Origin: a virus
Length of the DNA stretch: 64,000 nucleotides
IMG/VR virus record: IMGVR_UViG_3300035670_000019
Coordinates: 62,001-126,000 of that record
Direction: 5' to 3' (one strand)
Shown here: positions 43,870-52,434 of the stretch, one piece after another
Position numbering within the stretch: the first letter of the stretch is position 1
Layout of the letters: every line of letters starts with the position of its first letter
Notes under the pieces: generated by a model
Seen by the model: only the letters and a program-made list of their open reading frames with translations
Told to the model about the DNA's origin: nothing
Databases searched by the model: none
Program-made: the position numbers and the translations under genes

Positions 43870-44883
43870 ATGAGTAAATATAAAGTAGCTATTATTGGAT
43901 GTGGAGCAATTTTACCTAGACATTTAGAATCAATAGAAATGAATGATGATTTTGAATTAGTAGGATTATGTGATATTCAAGAAGATTTAGTTAAAAATTT
44001 AGGAGAAAAATTAAAAGTTAAAAGTTTTATAAATTTTAAAGAATTAATTGATAGTAAAATTGCTAATTTTATAACAATAGCAACTCCAAATTCACTTCAT
44101 ATTGATCAAGCTATATATGCTTTAGAAAATGGATGTGATGTTCTTATAGAAAAACCTGTAGCTTTTAGTGAGCAAGAAGTTGAAGAGATTATTCAAACTG
44201 CTAAAAATAATAACCAAAAAGCATATTGTGTATTACAAGTTAGATTAAACCCAACTGTGTCTTTATTAAAAGAAGTTTTAGATCTAAATTTACTAGGAAA
44301 AATAAGATCAGTTAATTTTATACAAAGATGGCAAAGACCATTTGAATATTTTACTGGGTGGAGAGCATTACCTAATGTTGGAGGAGGAACATTATATGAG
44401 GTAGGAATTCATTATTTAGATGTTTTACAAAAGTTATTTGGTAAACCTAAAGTTCATTCTTCAATTGTGTATTCAACTAAACATACTAATGTGGATATTG
44501 AAGACACTATTTATAGTATTTTTGATTTTGGAGAATTTGGTGGAACATGTGAAGTCACAATAGCGGCAGAACCAAGAAATTTAGAATGCTCATTAAGTGT
44601 ATTAGGAGCAAATGGTTATCTGAAATTAGGAGGTAAAGCCCTTAACATTGTAGAATCAGCTAATTTCTTAAGTCAAGGAAGCCAAAACAAATTTGATGAT
44701 ATAATTAAGAATTATAATATTAATACTGAACCTAATAATTATGGCTCATATCAAGGATCATGTCCAAACCATCCTTACGTCTACCAGAACCTAAATGAAT
44801 TTGAAATAACAGAGACAGTAAATGTTATTTCCCTTATTGATGAAATTTATAAATACTCAAACATCCAATACCAAAGAAACTAA
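43870..44883 (+). CDS. Gfo/Idh/MocA oxidoreductase, WlbA/WbpB-like
   Basis: A 337-aa NAD(P)-dependent dehydrogenase. VAIIGCGAILPRHLESI is the Rossmann motif, IATPNSLHIDQAIYALENGCDVLIEKPVA holds the conserved EKP, and GGGTLYEVGIHYLDVL supplies the catalytic His. The arrangement is that of WlbA/WbpB, which oxidise UDP-GlcNAcA at C3. The aminotransferase that links this step to the acetyltransferase is not in the window. Confidence 0.85.
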   Translation: MSKYKVAIIGCGAILPRHLESIEMNDDFELVGLCDIQEDLVKNLGEKLKVKSFINFKELIDSKIANFITIATPNSLHIDQAIYALENGCDVLIEKPVAFSEQEVEEIIQTAKNNNQKAYCVLQVRLNPTVSLLKEVLDLNLLGKIRSVNFIQRWQRPFEYFTGWRALPNVGGGTLYEVGIHYLDVLQKLFGKPKVHSSIVYSTKHTNVDIEDTIYSIFDFGEFGGTCEVTIAAEPRNLECSLSVLGANGYLKLGGKALNIVESANFLSQGSQNKFDDIIKNYNINTEPNNYGSYQGSCPNHPYVYQNLNEFEITETVNVISLIDEIYKYSNIQYQRN

Positions 44884-45686
44884 TGATTAATCATAATCTA
44901 ATACAAATGTCAAGATTTTGTAATGATTTACATGACGATGAAAGAATTATTTTTTGTAAAACTGATTTTATTTTAAATGAATTTGAACGTATAAAAAATT
45001 TAAATAAAAAAGTTATATTAATAATTGCAAACAGTGATTATAGTGTTACTGAAGAAATCATGTCTATGTGTCCTTCAAATGTTGAGCATGTCTTTGCAAC
45101 TAACACAACTTGTTACTCTGATAGAGTCACTCCATTACCTATTGGAGTCGAAATTGAAGAACTAACTAAAAGGCCAGGCCATGGAATGATTAACCCAGGT
45201 ATTTTTGAAAAAAAACCTTACCTTTTAGGGGAAATTAAAATTAAAACTACAGAAATATTAGATAAAATATATTCAAATTTTAATACCCATACTAATCCAT
45301 CAGTTAGAGTTCCACTTAAAAACCATACATTATCTAATGATATTTTTTTAAATAAAGAAGGTCTTACATATCATGATTTTGTAAAAGATGTTAAGAGTAC
45401 TATAGCGACTTTATCTCCAAGAGGAAATGGTATTGAATGTATTAGAACATATGAAGTTTTATATCTAAATTCAATACCAATTGTGTATGGTGATTATAAA
45501 GAATATAAAGCAATTAATGAAAAAATTTATAAAAACTTACCAATAGTTTTTATTGATGATATCACAGAATTTAAAGATTTTAATAAAATAGAAAATAAAA
45601 TAAAAAATGTTAAAAATAATAGTTTAGAAACTTTAGATTACTATTATTGGGTTGACAAAATTAATAAAACCGCTTATAAAATTTAA
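44883..45686 (+). CDS. Exostosin-like glycosyltransferase
   Basis: A 267-aa protein. SPRGNGIECIRTYEVLYLNSIPIVYGDYKEYKAI near 179-212 is the GT-B donor-site pattern of exostosin/GT47-type transferases (C-x-R-x-x-E/Y-x-L ... G-x-IPV-x). KVILIIANSDYSVTEEI forms part of the first Rossmann domain. It overlaps the dehydrogenase stop by 1 nt. Confidence 0.6.
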   Translation: MINHNLIQMSRFCNDLHDDERIIFCKTDFILNEFERIKNLNKKVILIIANSDYSVTEEIMSMCPSNVEHVFATNTTCYSDRVTPLPIGVEIEELTKRPGHGMINPGIFEKKPYLLGEIKIKTTEILDKIYSNFNTHTNPSVRVPLKNHTLSNDIFLNKEGLTYHDFVKDVKSTIATLSPRGNGIECIRTYEVLYLNSIPIVYGDYKEYKAINEKIYKNLPIVFIDDITEFKDFNKIENKIKNVKNNSLETLDYYYWVDKINKTAYKI

Positions 45687-45701
45687 AAAATAACTAATAA
45701 A

Positions 45702-46304
45702 ATGGGAGCACAAAACAACATTGATGGTATAATACTGAAAAACATAGGTAATACCGGATTTTTCATTGAAGCCGGTGGTTCGGACCCTAATGACCAAAAT
45801 AACACCAGTTTACTAGAATCTTCAGGATGGAAAGGAATGATTATAGAACCAAAAACTGAATTTAATAGTTCCTATCAAAGATTTAGACCAAACTCAATAC
45901 TTGAAAATTATGTACTAGTTAGCTCAGAATATAGTGAGTCGACAATCGATGGAGATTTCTCACATTATATGATGGGAGGTGTTGTAAACACTCATAACTT
46001 CCAAAATTGGTCACCGGCTTCATACCCATGTATTACTTTAGATACATTATTAAAAAAACATAACATAAGTGAAGTTACATTTTTTTCATTAGATGTTGAG
46101 GGATATGAAATTGAGGTATTAAATGGAATCAACTTTAATGATGTGTTTTTTCATGTTTTAGTTATTGAAAATCATGAACAAAAAGGAGTTAAAGATGACT
46201 TTTCATTTTTAGAAAATTTTGGATTTGATAGGAAATTTGTCATCAGTCAACATGAATTTTTTATAAATAAAGAATCTAAATACTATAATAATTTTTTATT
46301 ATAA
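45702..46304 (+). CDS. FkbM-family methyltransferase
   Basis: A 200-aa SAM-dependent O-methyltransferase. FFIEAGGSDPNDQNNTSLLE is motif I, GWKGMIIEPKTE gives the acidic ribose ligand, and VTFFSLDVEGYEIEVLNGI is the diagnostic FkbM segment. It would methylate a sugar hydroxyl. The gene is slightly richer in G+C at its start than its neighbours. Confidence 0.82.
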   Translation: MGAQNNIDGIILKNIGNTGFFIEAGGSDPNDQNNTSLLESSGWKGMIIEPKTEFNSSYQRFRPNSILENYVLVSSEYSESTIDGDFSHYMMGGVVNTHNFQNWSPASYPCITLDTLLKKHNISEVTFFSLDVEGYEIEVLNGINFNDVFFHVLVIENHEQKGVKDDFSFLENFGFDRKFVISQHEFFINKESKYYNNFLL

Positions 46305-46317
46305 AAATATAATACTT

Positions 46318-47025
46318 ATGAAAATTCATTTATTAGTAGATTATTATAAAAATCCACGTCCTGAACGAGCTGAAGAATTAGATTTTTGTTTTAATGAAAA
46401 TATAAATTCTAAAGAATTTGATTATATTCATATATTTCAAGAATCTCCTTTACCCATAAAAAATATACCTTCTAAAGTTAATGTCACTCCAATAACAAAA
46501 AGATTAACTTACCAATATTATTTTGATTATGCTAAACAAAATATACCTCAAGATGATATTGTTATATTAAGCAACTCAGATATATTCTTTGACGAGTCTA
46601 TTTCAATAGTTAAAGAATTAGATCTATCAAATAAAGTATTAGCTTTAACTAGATTTTGTCCATATCATGGACATTGGGTTAATGAATTAGGTGAAGTAAT
46701 TCCTTATGCTATACATAATAGATCTCAAGATGTTTGGATTTGGAAAAATCCTTTAGATACAAAAAATATTGATTTTAATTTTAATATAGGTGTATTAGGT
46801 TGTGATAATAAAATAGCTTATCAATTACATCAAGCTAACTATCAAGTTTGGAACCCCAGTTATTCTATCATATGTTATCATAAGCATAAAGAAAGAGATG
46901 ATGATAAAGATCTCCATAAATCAAAACCTAAACAATGGCTCCCAGGGCCTTATTTATTCCCTGATGCTTGTTCTATAGAACATATGATAGATAAAAATTA
47001 TAAATCTTATATAAATTTTAATTAA
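46318..47025 (+). CDS. Glycosyltransferase-like (GT-A fold)
   Basis: A 235-aa protein. DIVILSNSDIFFDES contains the D-x-D-like SDIF motif, preceded by VTPITKRLTYQYYFDYAKQNIP. RSQDVWIWK and NFNIGVLGCDNKIAYQLHQAN parallel acceptor-side motifs of phage and bacterial GT-A proteins. Substrate unknown. Confidence 0.6.
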   Translation: MKIHLLVDYYKNPRPERAEELDFCFNENINSKEFDYIHIFQESPLPIKNIPSKVNVTPITKRLTYQYYFDYAKQNIPQDDIVILSNSDIFFDESISIVKELDLSNKVLALTRFCPYHGHWVNELGEVIPYAIHNRSQDVWIWKNPLDTKNIDFNFNIGVLGCDNKIAYQLHQANYQVWNPSYSIICYHKHKERDDDKDLHKSKPKQWLPGPYLFPDACSIEHMIDKNYKSYINFN

Positions 47026-47036
47026 AAAATAAAATT

Positions 47037-47621
47037 ATGATAAACTTAGAAGAAAAAGTAAATGAACTTTATACAACACCATCTGATATTAATGAACATT
47101 TCCCAGCTATAATTAAATATGGTAGTGAATGTGAAACTATTACTGAGATGGGAGTTAGAGGTATTGTCTCAACTTGGGGATGGTTAGCGTGTGCTCCTAA
47201 AAAATTAATATCATATGATATTCATAATCCTGCAAAGTGGGGAGGAGATATTCAAAGTGTTTATGACACTGCTGCAGCTTATAATTTAAATTTTGAATTT
47301 AAGATAGCTGATGTATTAAAAATAGAAATTGATGAAACAGATTTATTGTTTATTGATACATGGCATGCATATGATCAATTAAAACAAGAATTAAAAATTC
47401 ATTCTGATAAGGTAAAAAAATACATTTGTTTCCATGATACTACTTCTTATGAGTTTAATGATGAACCTAAAAACCATGAAAACACCTGGGAAGGACAATC
47501 CTCAGGGAAAGGAATTTGGCCAGCTATTGAAGAATTTCTTATGGAAAATAATGACACTTGGATATTAAAAGAACGCTTTAAGAACAATAATGGATTCACT
47601 GTAATAGAAAGAATTAAATGA
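47037..47621 (+). CDS. SAM-dependent methyltransferase-like protein
   Basis: A 194-aa protein. ETITEMGVRGIVSTWGWL is the glycine motif I, LISYDIHNP motif II, and TDLLFIDTWHAYDQLKQEL with ICFHDTT gives the Asp/His pair of the class that includes cephalosporin-hydroxylase-like and macrocin-like methyltransferases. It probably modifies a sugar. It overlaps the next gene by ATGA. Confidence 0.68.
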   Translation: MINLEEKVNELYTTPSDINEHFPAIIKYGSECETITEMGVRGIVSTWGWLACAPKKLISYDIHNPAKWGGDIQSVYDTAAAYNLNFEFKIADVLKIEIDETDLLFIDTWHAYDQLKQELKIHSDKVKKYICFHDTTSYEFNDEPKNHENTWEGQSSGKGIWPAIEEFLMENNDTWILKERFKNNNGFTVIERIK

Positions 47622-48313
47622 AAATAATTTATAGAATAAGTGACACTGGTTATAATAAAATTAAACCAACCTATATTAATAATGAAGCTTGTTTAAAAAA
47701 CTTCTGTAATGTATTCTTTGAATATATCCATGATATACTAATTGTGGCAGATAATTGCAGTGAAACAACAATTACTATGATTAACAAATACATTGATCCA
47801 ATCAATATAGTTAAAGTATCAGTTGGTCATGGTGCTGGTACATTCAACCTAGCTTTAGACCAAGCACTTAAACTAGACGACAATGAGCTAGTATATTTCC
47901 TGGAAAACGACTACCTACATAAACATGGAAGTCCAGAAGTCCTAAGAGAAGGATTTGAATTAGGAGCATCCTTCGTATCCCTATACGATCATCCTGATAA
48001 GTACATAGACCCCAGCATAGGAGGAAACCCCTATTGTGGAGGTGGTGCTGAGGATACGAGAGTTTATCTAACGAAGTCTTCACATTGGAAGATGACAAAT
48101 AGTACAACTATGACCTTTGCATCTAAGGTGTCTACTTTGAAACGAGTAGAATCTACTCTGAGAAAGTGGACATCAGGTACACACCCTGATGACTTTAAAA
48201 TGTTCTTAGATCTAAGAGCACAAGGAGAGTTTTTAATAACACCTGTTCCAGGATACTCTACTCACGGAGAGACAGCTTGGTTAACCCCTTTAACAGATTG
48301 GAGCACTTTATGA
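47618..48313 (+). CDS. Glycosyltransferase-like protein
   Basis: A 231-aa protein. ILIVADNCSETTITMINKY and the strand-Asp motif VYFLENDYLHKHGSPEVLREGFE (ENDY in the DXD place) suggest a GT2-like GT-A fold. GTHPDDFKMFLDLRAQG looks like the acceptor half. GC content and codon choice in its second half (AGC, CCC, CGA) are a little higher than neighbours. Overlaps the next gene by 4 nt. Confidence 0.6.
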   Translation: MKIIYRISDTGYNKIKPTYINNEACLKNFCNVFFEYIHDILIVADNCSETTITMINKYIDPINIVKVSVGHGAGTFNLALDQALKLDDNELVYFLENDYLHKHGSPEVLREGFELGASFVSLYDHPDKYIDPSIGGNPYCGGGAEDTRVYLTKSSHWKMTNSTTMTFASKVSTLKRVESTLRKWTSGTHPDDFKMFLDLRAQGEFLITPVPGYSTHGETAWLTPLTDWSTL

Positions 48314-49086
48314 TAAGCGTAATTATACCAACATATAAAGAACCTGAAGCTTTAAATTTATGTCTTCAATCATGTATTGAGGGCCAGGTTAATAAAAACC
48401 AAATTATAGTTGTTGTAGATGGGTTTTATGATTTAAATAAAGAAGTACTTGAAAAATGGGCTGAATATATTGATGTTTTAAACTTAGAACAAAACGTAGG
48501 GTTATGTAGAGGTACTAATTTAGGTGTATATAATGCTCAACATGATAAAATATTAATTGTTAATGATGATAATGTATTTCCTTTAAATTGGGATATTCAC
48601 TTAGAAACAGATTATATTGAAAATTCATTATTAACTCCTAATCAAATTGAACCATATCCTAGTATATTTAATCAATTTCATATTAAGGATTTAGGTAGGT
48701 CAATTGATACATTTGATTTAAAATGTTTTCAAGAATATGAAAAAACTTTAAATGAAATAATTTATAAGAAAACACCTGAAGAAACAGGCTCAACTTTACC
48801 TATATTCATGTCTAAAATGGATTATTTAAAAGTAGGAGGTTGGGATGAAAATTATGAATTAGGTATGGTTGCTGATTGGGATTTCTTTTTAAAATGCCAT
48901 CTATCAGGATTAAAAATGCTTAGAACCTACAACTGCCATTTCTATCATTTTGTATCATTATCCACTACAACCCCAGAAAAATTAACTTATAGACAACAAT
49001 CTGAACAAAATGGTCATGAGTATGCTAAATATAAATGGGGTAGTTATATTAAACATAATCCCCAAAATAATTTGAAATCTTTATAA
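48310..49086 (+). CDS. Glycosyltransferase family 2
   Basis: A 258-aa GT2 enzyme. ISVIIPTYKEPEALNLCLQSC is the classical start, QNVGLCRGTNLGVYNAQHDKILIVNDDN holds the NDD metal motif, and GGWDENYELGMVADWDFFLK the ED-type catalytic base region. I use the ATG at 48310 overlapping the previous stop; a TTG at 48277 is not needed. It is the last gene of the island; a new promoter follows. Confidence 0.85.
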   Translation: MISVIIPTYKEPEALNLCLQSCIEGQVNKNQIIVVVDGFYDLNKEVLEKWAEYIDVLNLEQNVGLCRGTNLGVYNAQHDKILIVNDDNVFPLNWDIHLETDYIENSLLTPNQIEPYPSIFNQFHIKDLGRSIDTFDLKCFQEYEKTLNEIIYKKTPEETGSTLPIFMSKMDYLKVGGWDENYELGMVADWDFFLKCHLSGLKMLRTYNCHFYHFVSLSTTTPEKLTYRQQSEQNGHEYAKYKWGSYIKHNPQNNLKSL

Positions 49087-49091
49087 TTAGT

Positions 49092-49122
49092 TTGGCTTTC
49101 TAATTTCTTGATGTTATCTTTA
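49092..49122 (+). promoter_or_regulatory. Host-type promoter at the start of the small-gene region
   Basis: TTGG (49092-49095), 19 nt, TATCTTTA (49115-49122), ATG at 49139. The spacer begins CTTTCTAA and ends TTGATGT, shared with the promoters at 51654 and 53907. Confidence 0.65.
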
Positions 49123-49138
49123 GTAAAAATTAAGATAC

Positions 49139-49321
49139 ATGGAATACAATCATAGTAATTATTATTTTTACTCACATTTAGATCCTAATAAAGAACCTAT
49201 TGGTACATGTCGAGCAGGTACTTTAGGTATAGCAACTTATTATTTTGCATCTATGAAGAGTATGAATGTTGAAGAGTTTTTAAAATTATATTCTATAAGT
49301 ATAAAAAATGAATCTAAATAA
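49139..49321 (+). CDS. Unknown small protein
   Basis: A 60-aa protein, aromatic at the start (SNYYFYSHLD) with GTCRAGTLGIATYYFAS in the centre. Not recognised. Overlaps the next gene by 14 nt. Confidence 0.5.
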   Translation: MEYNHSNYYFYSHLDPNKEPIGTCRAGTLGIATYYFASMKSMNVEEFLKLYSISIKNESK

Positions 49322-49697
49322 TTTTGGAAATAGATTAAAAATTAATAGAAACAAACAAACACAAGAAAAAGATGTATTTGTTGAATTTATTAATATGTTA
49401 GATGAATGTTGGGCTAGAACTAATTTTCTTCATGATCATTTAAAAATTGATTTCTATAACTATGAAGAATCATATTATAGTATTATTGAAGATCTTATCT
49501 ATCTCAAGTATGGAGATGAAGTAGGTGCTTTGATTTTATGGTATGTATATGACAGATTTGATTCTGAAGGTAATCTTCAAAAACTAGAAGTAACTATTCC
49601 TGGTAAAGATAAAAAAGTCTATACTCTTAAGACAGCTCTTGATCTTTGGAATCTAATTGATAAAATAAATAAAGCAAACCAAAATAATAATTTATGA
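49308..49697 (+). CDS. Unknown acidic helical protein
   Basis: A 129-aa protein. VFVEFINMLDECWARTNFLHDHLKIDFYNYEE and LIYLKYGDEVGALILWYVYDRFD form two helical regions, and a C-terminal helix follows. Not recognised. It overlaps the next gene by ATGA. Confidence 0.55.
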   Translation: MNLNNFGNRLKINRNKQTQEKDVFVEFINMLDECWARTNFLHDHLKIDFYNYEESYYSIIEDLIYLKYGDEVGALILWYVYDRFDSEGNLQKLEVTIPGKDKKVYTLKTALDLWNLIDKINKANQNNNL

Positions 49698-50077
49698 GTA
49701 GACACTGTAAAGTATGTGATGTGATGATTGATCCACGTAGAATTGCTATTCTGCCAGACACCCAAACCTGCACTCAGCATTCAACAGCTGAGAAGAAAGT
49801 AGCAATGGTAGTCCAAATGGGAGAAGGTGATCATACATGGACTGAGACTTATGCTGTGGAAAGAGAAGTGTATGATAAGATTCAAGAAGCAGAAAAGAAT
49901 TTTAGAAAAACAACTAATCCTACTCCTAAAGTAAAAAATAAATTAGTTGAAGAAGATGAATCATCTGTACTTGATAATATTGAGGAAGAAATTAATCTCC
50001 CTTTTGAAAATGAAGTAGATGAGTATGTTGATAATGAAGATGATTATTCAATTGATGACCTTTCAGAAGAAGAATAA
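49694..50077 (+). CDS. Zinc-finger protein, DksA/TraR-like
   Basis: A 127-aa protein. HCKVCDVMIDPRRIAILPDTQTCTQH (residues 4-29) is a C-x2-C...C-x2-H finger with the I-x-P-R-x-x-AxP pattern of DksA/TraR-type fingers. A helix follows, then a long acidic tail (about residues 85-127). It could touch RNA polymerase, which would fit a regulator in an early region; this is inference. Confidence 0.6.
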   Translation: MSRHCKVCDVMIDPRRIAILPDTQTCTQHSTAEKKVAMVVQMGEGDHTWTETYAVEREVYDKIQEAEKNFRKTTNPTPKVKNKLVEEDESSVLDNIEEEINLPFENEVDEYVDNEDDYSIDDLSEEE

Positions 50078-50721
50078 TGCCTAAAGCAATACATTTAAGT
50101 AAAGAGCAAATTTTAGCAGCAATGGATAAGACAAAATCTGTCCGTGCCGCGGCTCGTTATTTAAATATTTCATACCAGCACCTTAAAAAATGGATGAAGG
50201 TGTATAAGGATGAAAATGGAGTGACCTTATTTGAAGCACATAAAAACCAATCAGGTAAAGGTATTCCTAAATTCTTATCAGCATCTCATTATAATAAAAA
50301 AGAACCAGCGTTATTAGATATACTAGAAGGCAGAGTTAATCCAGCTCACTTCAACCCTCAAAAGATAAAGTATAGAATGATAACTGAGGGTTATTTAAAA
50401 GAAGAATGTTATAATTGCGGATTCCATGAACGTCGAGTATCTGATTATAAAACCCCACTTATCCTACATTTTAAGAATGGTAACAAACAGCATTACTCTT
50501 TAAATAATATGGAGATGTTATGTTACAATTGTTACTATTTGACAGTAGGAGACTTATACACAGACAAACAGCTTGAGGGATTAGAAGACCATAAACCAAT
50601 GAATGAAAGTCATGTTGATTGGGAATTAGATGATTATACTCTCCAACGATTAAAAGAGTTAGGTTTAGATAAATCTCATCCCCCTACCGATGATGGAAGT
50701 GAATTTATTAGTAGGCTTTAA
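50077..50721 (+). CDS. HTH plus HNH-like zinc protein
   Basis: A 214-aa protein. The first 45 residues (SKEQILAAMDKTKSVRAAARYLNISYQHLKKWMK) form a helix-turn-helix like resolvase or Fis-type domains. The centre has CYNCGF ... LILHFKNGNKQHYSLNNMEMLCYNC, the arrangement of an HNH fold (C-x2-C ... H-x2-N ... N ... C-x2-C), although the first His of the catalytic pair is replaced by Leu. It may be a DNA-binding regulator derived from an endonuclease. It overlaps the previous stop by 1 nt. Confidence 0.65.
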   Translation: MPKAIHLSKEQILAAMDKTKSVRAAARYLNISYQHLKKWMKVYKDENGVTLFEAHKNQSGKGIPKFLSASHYNKKEPALLDILEGRVNPAHFNPQKIKYRMITEGYLKEECYNCGFHERRVSDYKTPLILHFKNGNKQHYSLNNMEMLCYNCYYLTVGDLYTDKQLEGLEDHKPMNESHVDWELDDYTLQRLKELGLDKSHPPTDDGSEFISRL

Positions 50722-50735
50722 ATATTTATTGATAG

Positions 50736-50891
50736 ATGAAGAAGAAAAAACACGATAGTATTATTAATGATTATGACAAAATTAAGTCTAAACATCTTGA
50801 TAATCTAGCTAGTAAAATGTTAGCTAATGATGAAAAGATGAATAAACTTAAAGGTAAAGATATTAACCCTAAATTTTTAGACTTATTTTAA
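50736..50891 (+). CDS. Small basic protein, 51 aa
   Basis: A 51-codon ATG ORF. It is Lys-rich (MKKKKHDSIINDYDKIKSKH) and ends INPKFLDLF. The following ATG is 1 nt after its stop. Likely expressed; function unknown. Confidence 0.55.
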   Translation: MKKKKHDSIINDYDKIKSKHLDNLASKMLANDEKMNKLKGKDINPKFLDLF

Positions 50892-50892
50892 T

Positions 50893-51252
50893 ATGGCTAT
50901 TGAGATTAACCTAAATAATAGTGACGAGTTTCAAGATATGATTGATAGGAAAGATTTCACTATAGCTAAAGCGGTGGTGGAAACCATTCTAGCCAATCTA
51001 AACACTCGCAAAAAGCATCTCCATGTACTATCAGTTAATTGTTTAGAAGATGGGGCCACATATGATATTACTTTAGAAAAAAAGTATTTTGCTGAAACGT
51101 TACAAGAAAATTTAAAATACTATGTTGAGAAGGAACTTTATGAAGAATGTACTCAAATAGTAGAAGCTATAAACCAATTAAAAGAAAAACCAGATGGCAC
51201 TAAAGACCCAGACACACCAAATAGAAAATCTAAGAAAAAAGAGACCAAATAG
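50893..51252 (+). CDS. Unknown protein
   Basis: A 119-aa protein. FTIAKAVVETILANLNTRKKHLHVLSVNCLEDGATYDITLEKKYF shows a helix then two strands; a helix and a basic tail (NRKSKKKETK) end it. It resembles phage hypotheticals I cannot name. Confidence 0.55.
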   Translation: MAIEINLNNSDEFQDMIDRKDFTIAKAVVETILANLNTRKKHLHVLSVNCLEDGATYDITLEKKYFAETLQENLKYYVEKELYEECTQIVEAINQLKEKPDGTKDPDTPNRKSKKKETK

Positions 51253-51328
51253 GCACTCAAAAAAGAAATCAAGCAAGATTAAAACAAGTAAAAATTATAA
51301 AAAACCTTATAAAGGTCAAGGTAGATAA
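51194..51328 (+). CDS. Very small basic protein, 44 aa
   Basis: An ATG ORF in another frame overlapping the end of the 50893 gene by 59 nt. The product is almost entirely basic (NLRKKRPNRHSKKKSSKIK) and ends YKKPYKGQGR. Expression is uncertain, but it fills the gap to the next start. Confidence 0.4.
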   Translation: MALKTQTHQIENLRKKRPNRHSKKKSSKIKTSKNYKKPYKGQGR

Positions 51329-51346
51329 TAAATTTAAAATAAAGTT

Positions 51347-51505
51347 ATGAGTAAAAATTCACCAATTCAAAATTATGAATGTGCTAAAGCATTCGCTCAG
51401 GTTATGGAATCAATTCGTAAAAAGAATCAACGCCAACAACAATCTAATCAACCTACACAAAAACTAGAAAAGTACCATCCTGCTTTAAAATACAATGGGC
51501 AGTAG
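51347..51505 (+). CDS. Small Gln-rich protein, 52 aa
   Basis: A 52-codon ORF with the recurrent AATAAAGTT-ATG start context. It reads NYECAKAFAQVMESIRKKNQRQQQ and ends PALKYNGQ. It overlaps the next small ORF by 11 nt. Function unknown. Confidence 0.5.
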   Translation: MSKNSPIQNYECAKAFAQVMESIRKKNQRQQQSNQPTQKLEKYHPALKYNGQ

Positions 51506-51644
51506 TGTTCTAGCTTATTTTGATGAGATTCCTGATAAGTATTTAGTTTTAATGGCTGAGTATAATTGGGATAAGTTAGAAGAGTTGTGTATGCTTCTAA
51601 CATTAGATATTGAAATAGCCAATCAAGGGAGGTTAAGTAATTAA
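51495..51644 (+). CDS. Small acidic protein, 49 aa
   Basis: A 49-codon ORF: MGSSVLAYFDEIPDKYLVLM then an acidic helix. Its stop lies in a hairpin (GGTTAA/TTAACC, 51631-51646). Function unknown. Confidence 0.5.
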   Translation: MGSSVLAYFDEIPDKYLVLMAEYNWDKLEELCMLLTLDIEIANQGRLSN

Positions 51645-51653
51645 CCCTCTTGT
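51631..51653 (+). terminator. Possible weak terminator
   Basis: GGTTAA (51631-51636), loop GTAA, TTAACC (51641-51646) followed by CTCTTGT. The T-run is poor, so termination is uncertain. Confidence 0.3.
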
Positions 51654-51684
51654 TTGGCTTTCTAAATCTTTGATGTTATATTTA
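51654..51684 (+). promoter_or_regulatory. Host-type promoter, leaderless
   Basis: TTGG (51654-51657), 19 nt, TATATTTA (51677-51684). The ATG at 51689 follows by 4 nt. Confidence 0.68.
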
Positions 51685-51688
51685 GGAC

Positions 51689-51991
51689 ATGAAAGATGAG
51701 ATATTTAAAGTTAAAAGTTTTTATCCACCAATGATAATCAACATTAGTGATAAAACATATATTTTACCTGTTTGGTTAAGAGTACCAAATGGGACTACTT
51801 TAAATCAAATTAAATGGGAAAAAGAAATACCTGCTCCTAAATCTCAACCAAACCTAATTGAAGTAGATTCTAGTTCAGGTGGAGGTAAGTATCAAATTCA
51901 AAAAGTAGGTGACACCTATAAATGTAATTGTCCTGGTTATTATAGGAGTAAAGATCGTATCTGTAAGCATATTAAACAAATAATAAATTAA
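51689..51991 (+). CDS. SWIM-type zinc-finger protein
   Basis: A 100-aa protein. The C-terminal half reads YQIQKVGDTYKCNCPGYYRSK then CKHIKQI: a C-x-C ... C-x-H SWIM finger. SWIM fingers bind DNA or protein. The N-terminal half has INISDKTYILPVWLRVPNGTT. Role unknown. Confidence 0.7.
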   Translation: MKDEIFKVKSFYPPMIINISDKTYILPVWLRVPNGTTLNQIKWEKEIPAPKSQPNLIEVDSSSGGGKYQIQKVGDTYKCNCPGYYRSKDRICKHIKQIIN

Positions 51992-51995
51992 GGTT

Positions 51996-52229
51996 ATGAA
52001 AAAAGTAGGAAAAATCACTAACACATGGAAACGAGCACTCCAACAAATCCGCTCAAATCAACTCAATGAGGCTATTGAGACATTAGATGAATGTTTAATG
52101 ATTTTAGCTTTAGCAACTGAAGATAATACTGAAGATCTAGACGGTGTAAGTATTGATCTTTGGAAAACACGAGTATGGGTTAAATTAGAAGATTTAGACG
52201 CAGTACCAGCTTATGATCAGTATATCTAA
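51996..52229 (+). CDS. Unknown small protein
   Basis: A 77-aa protein with two helices (TWKRALQQIRSNQLNEAIETLDECLMILAL). Start context AAGGTT-ATG. Its end overlaps the next gene by 17 nt. Confidence 0.5.
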   Translation: MKKVGKITNTWKRALQQIRSNQLNEAIETLDECLMILALATEDNTEDLDGVSIDLWKTRVWVKLEDLDAVPAYDQYI

Positions 52230-52434
52230 GAAAAAACTAGTAAATGAAGACCCAGATAGAAAACCATACATTGTTTATAATGAACATCTACAAGTATGGG
52301 TGGGTCTGAAGAATGGAGGTAGAGTAGCTTTATTCTCAGATGAGTATGATGATGCAAAACCACTCCATTACGATCAACAGTTTAGAACCCTGCAGCGTGT
52401 AGCTGGATGTAAATTAGAAAAAGAATATATATGA
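52213..52434 (+). CDS. Unknown small protein
   Basis: A 73-aa protein. RKPYIVYNEHLQVWVGLKNGG suggests a small beta domain. It overlaps neighbours on both sides. Not recognised. Confidence 0.5.
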   Translation: MISISKKKLVNEDPDRKPYIVYNEHLQVWVGLKNGGRVALFSDEYDDAKPLHYDQQFRTLQRVAGCKLEKEYI

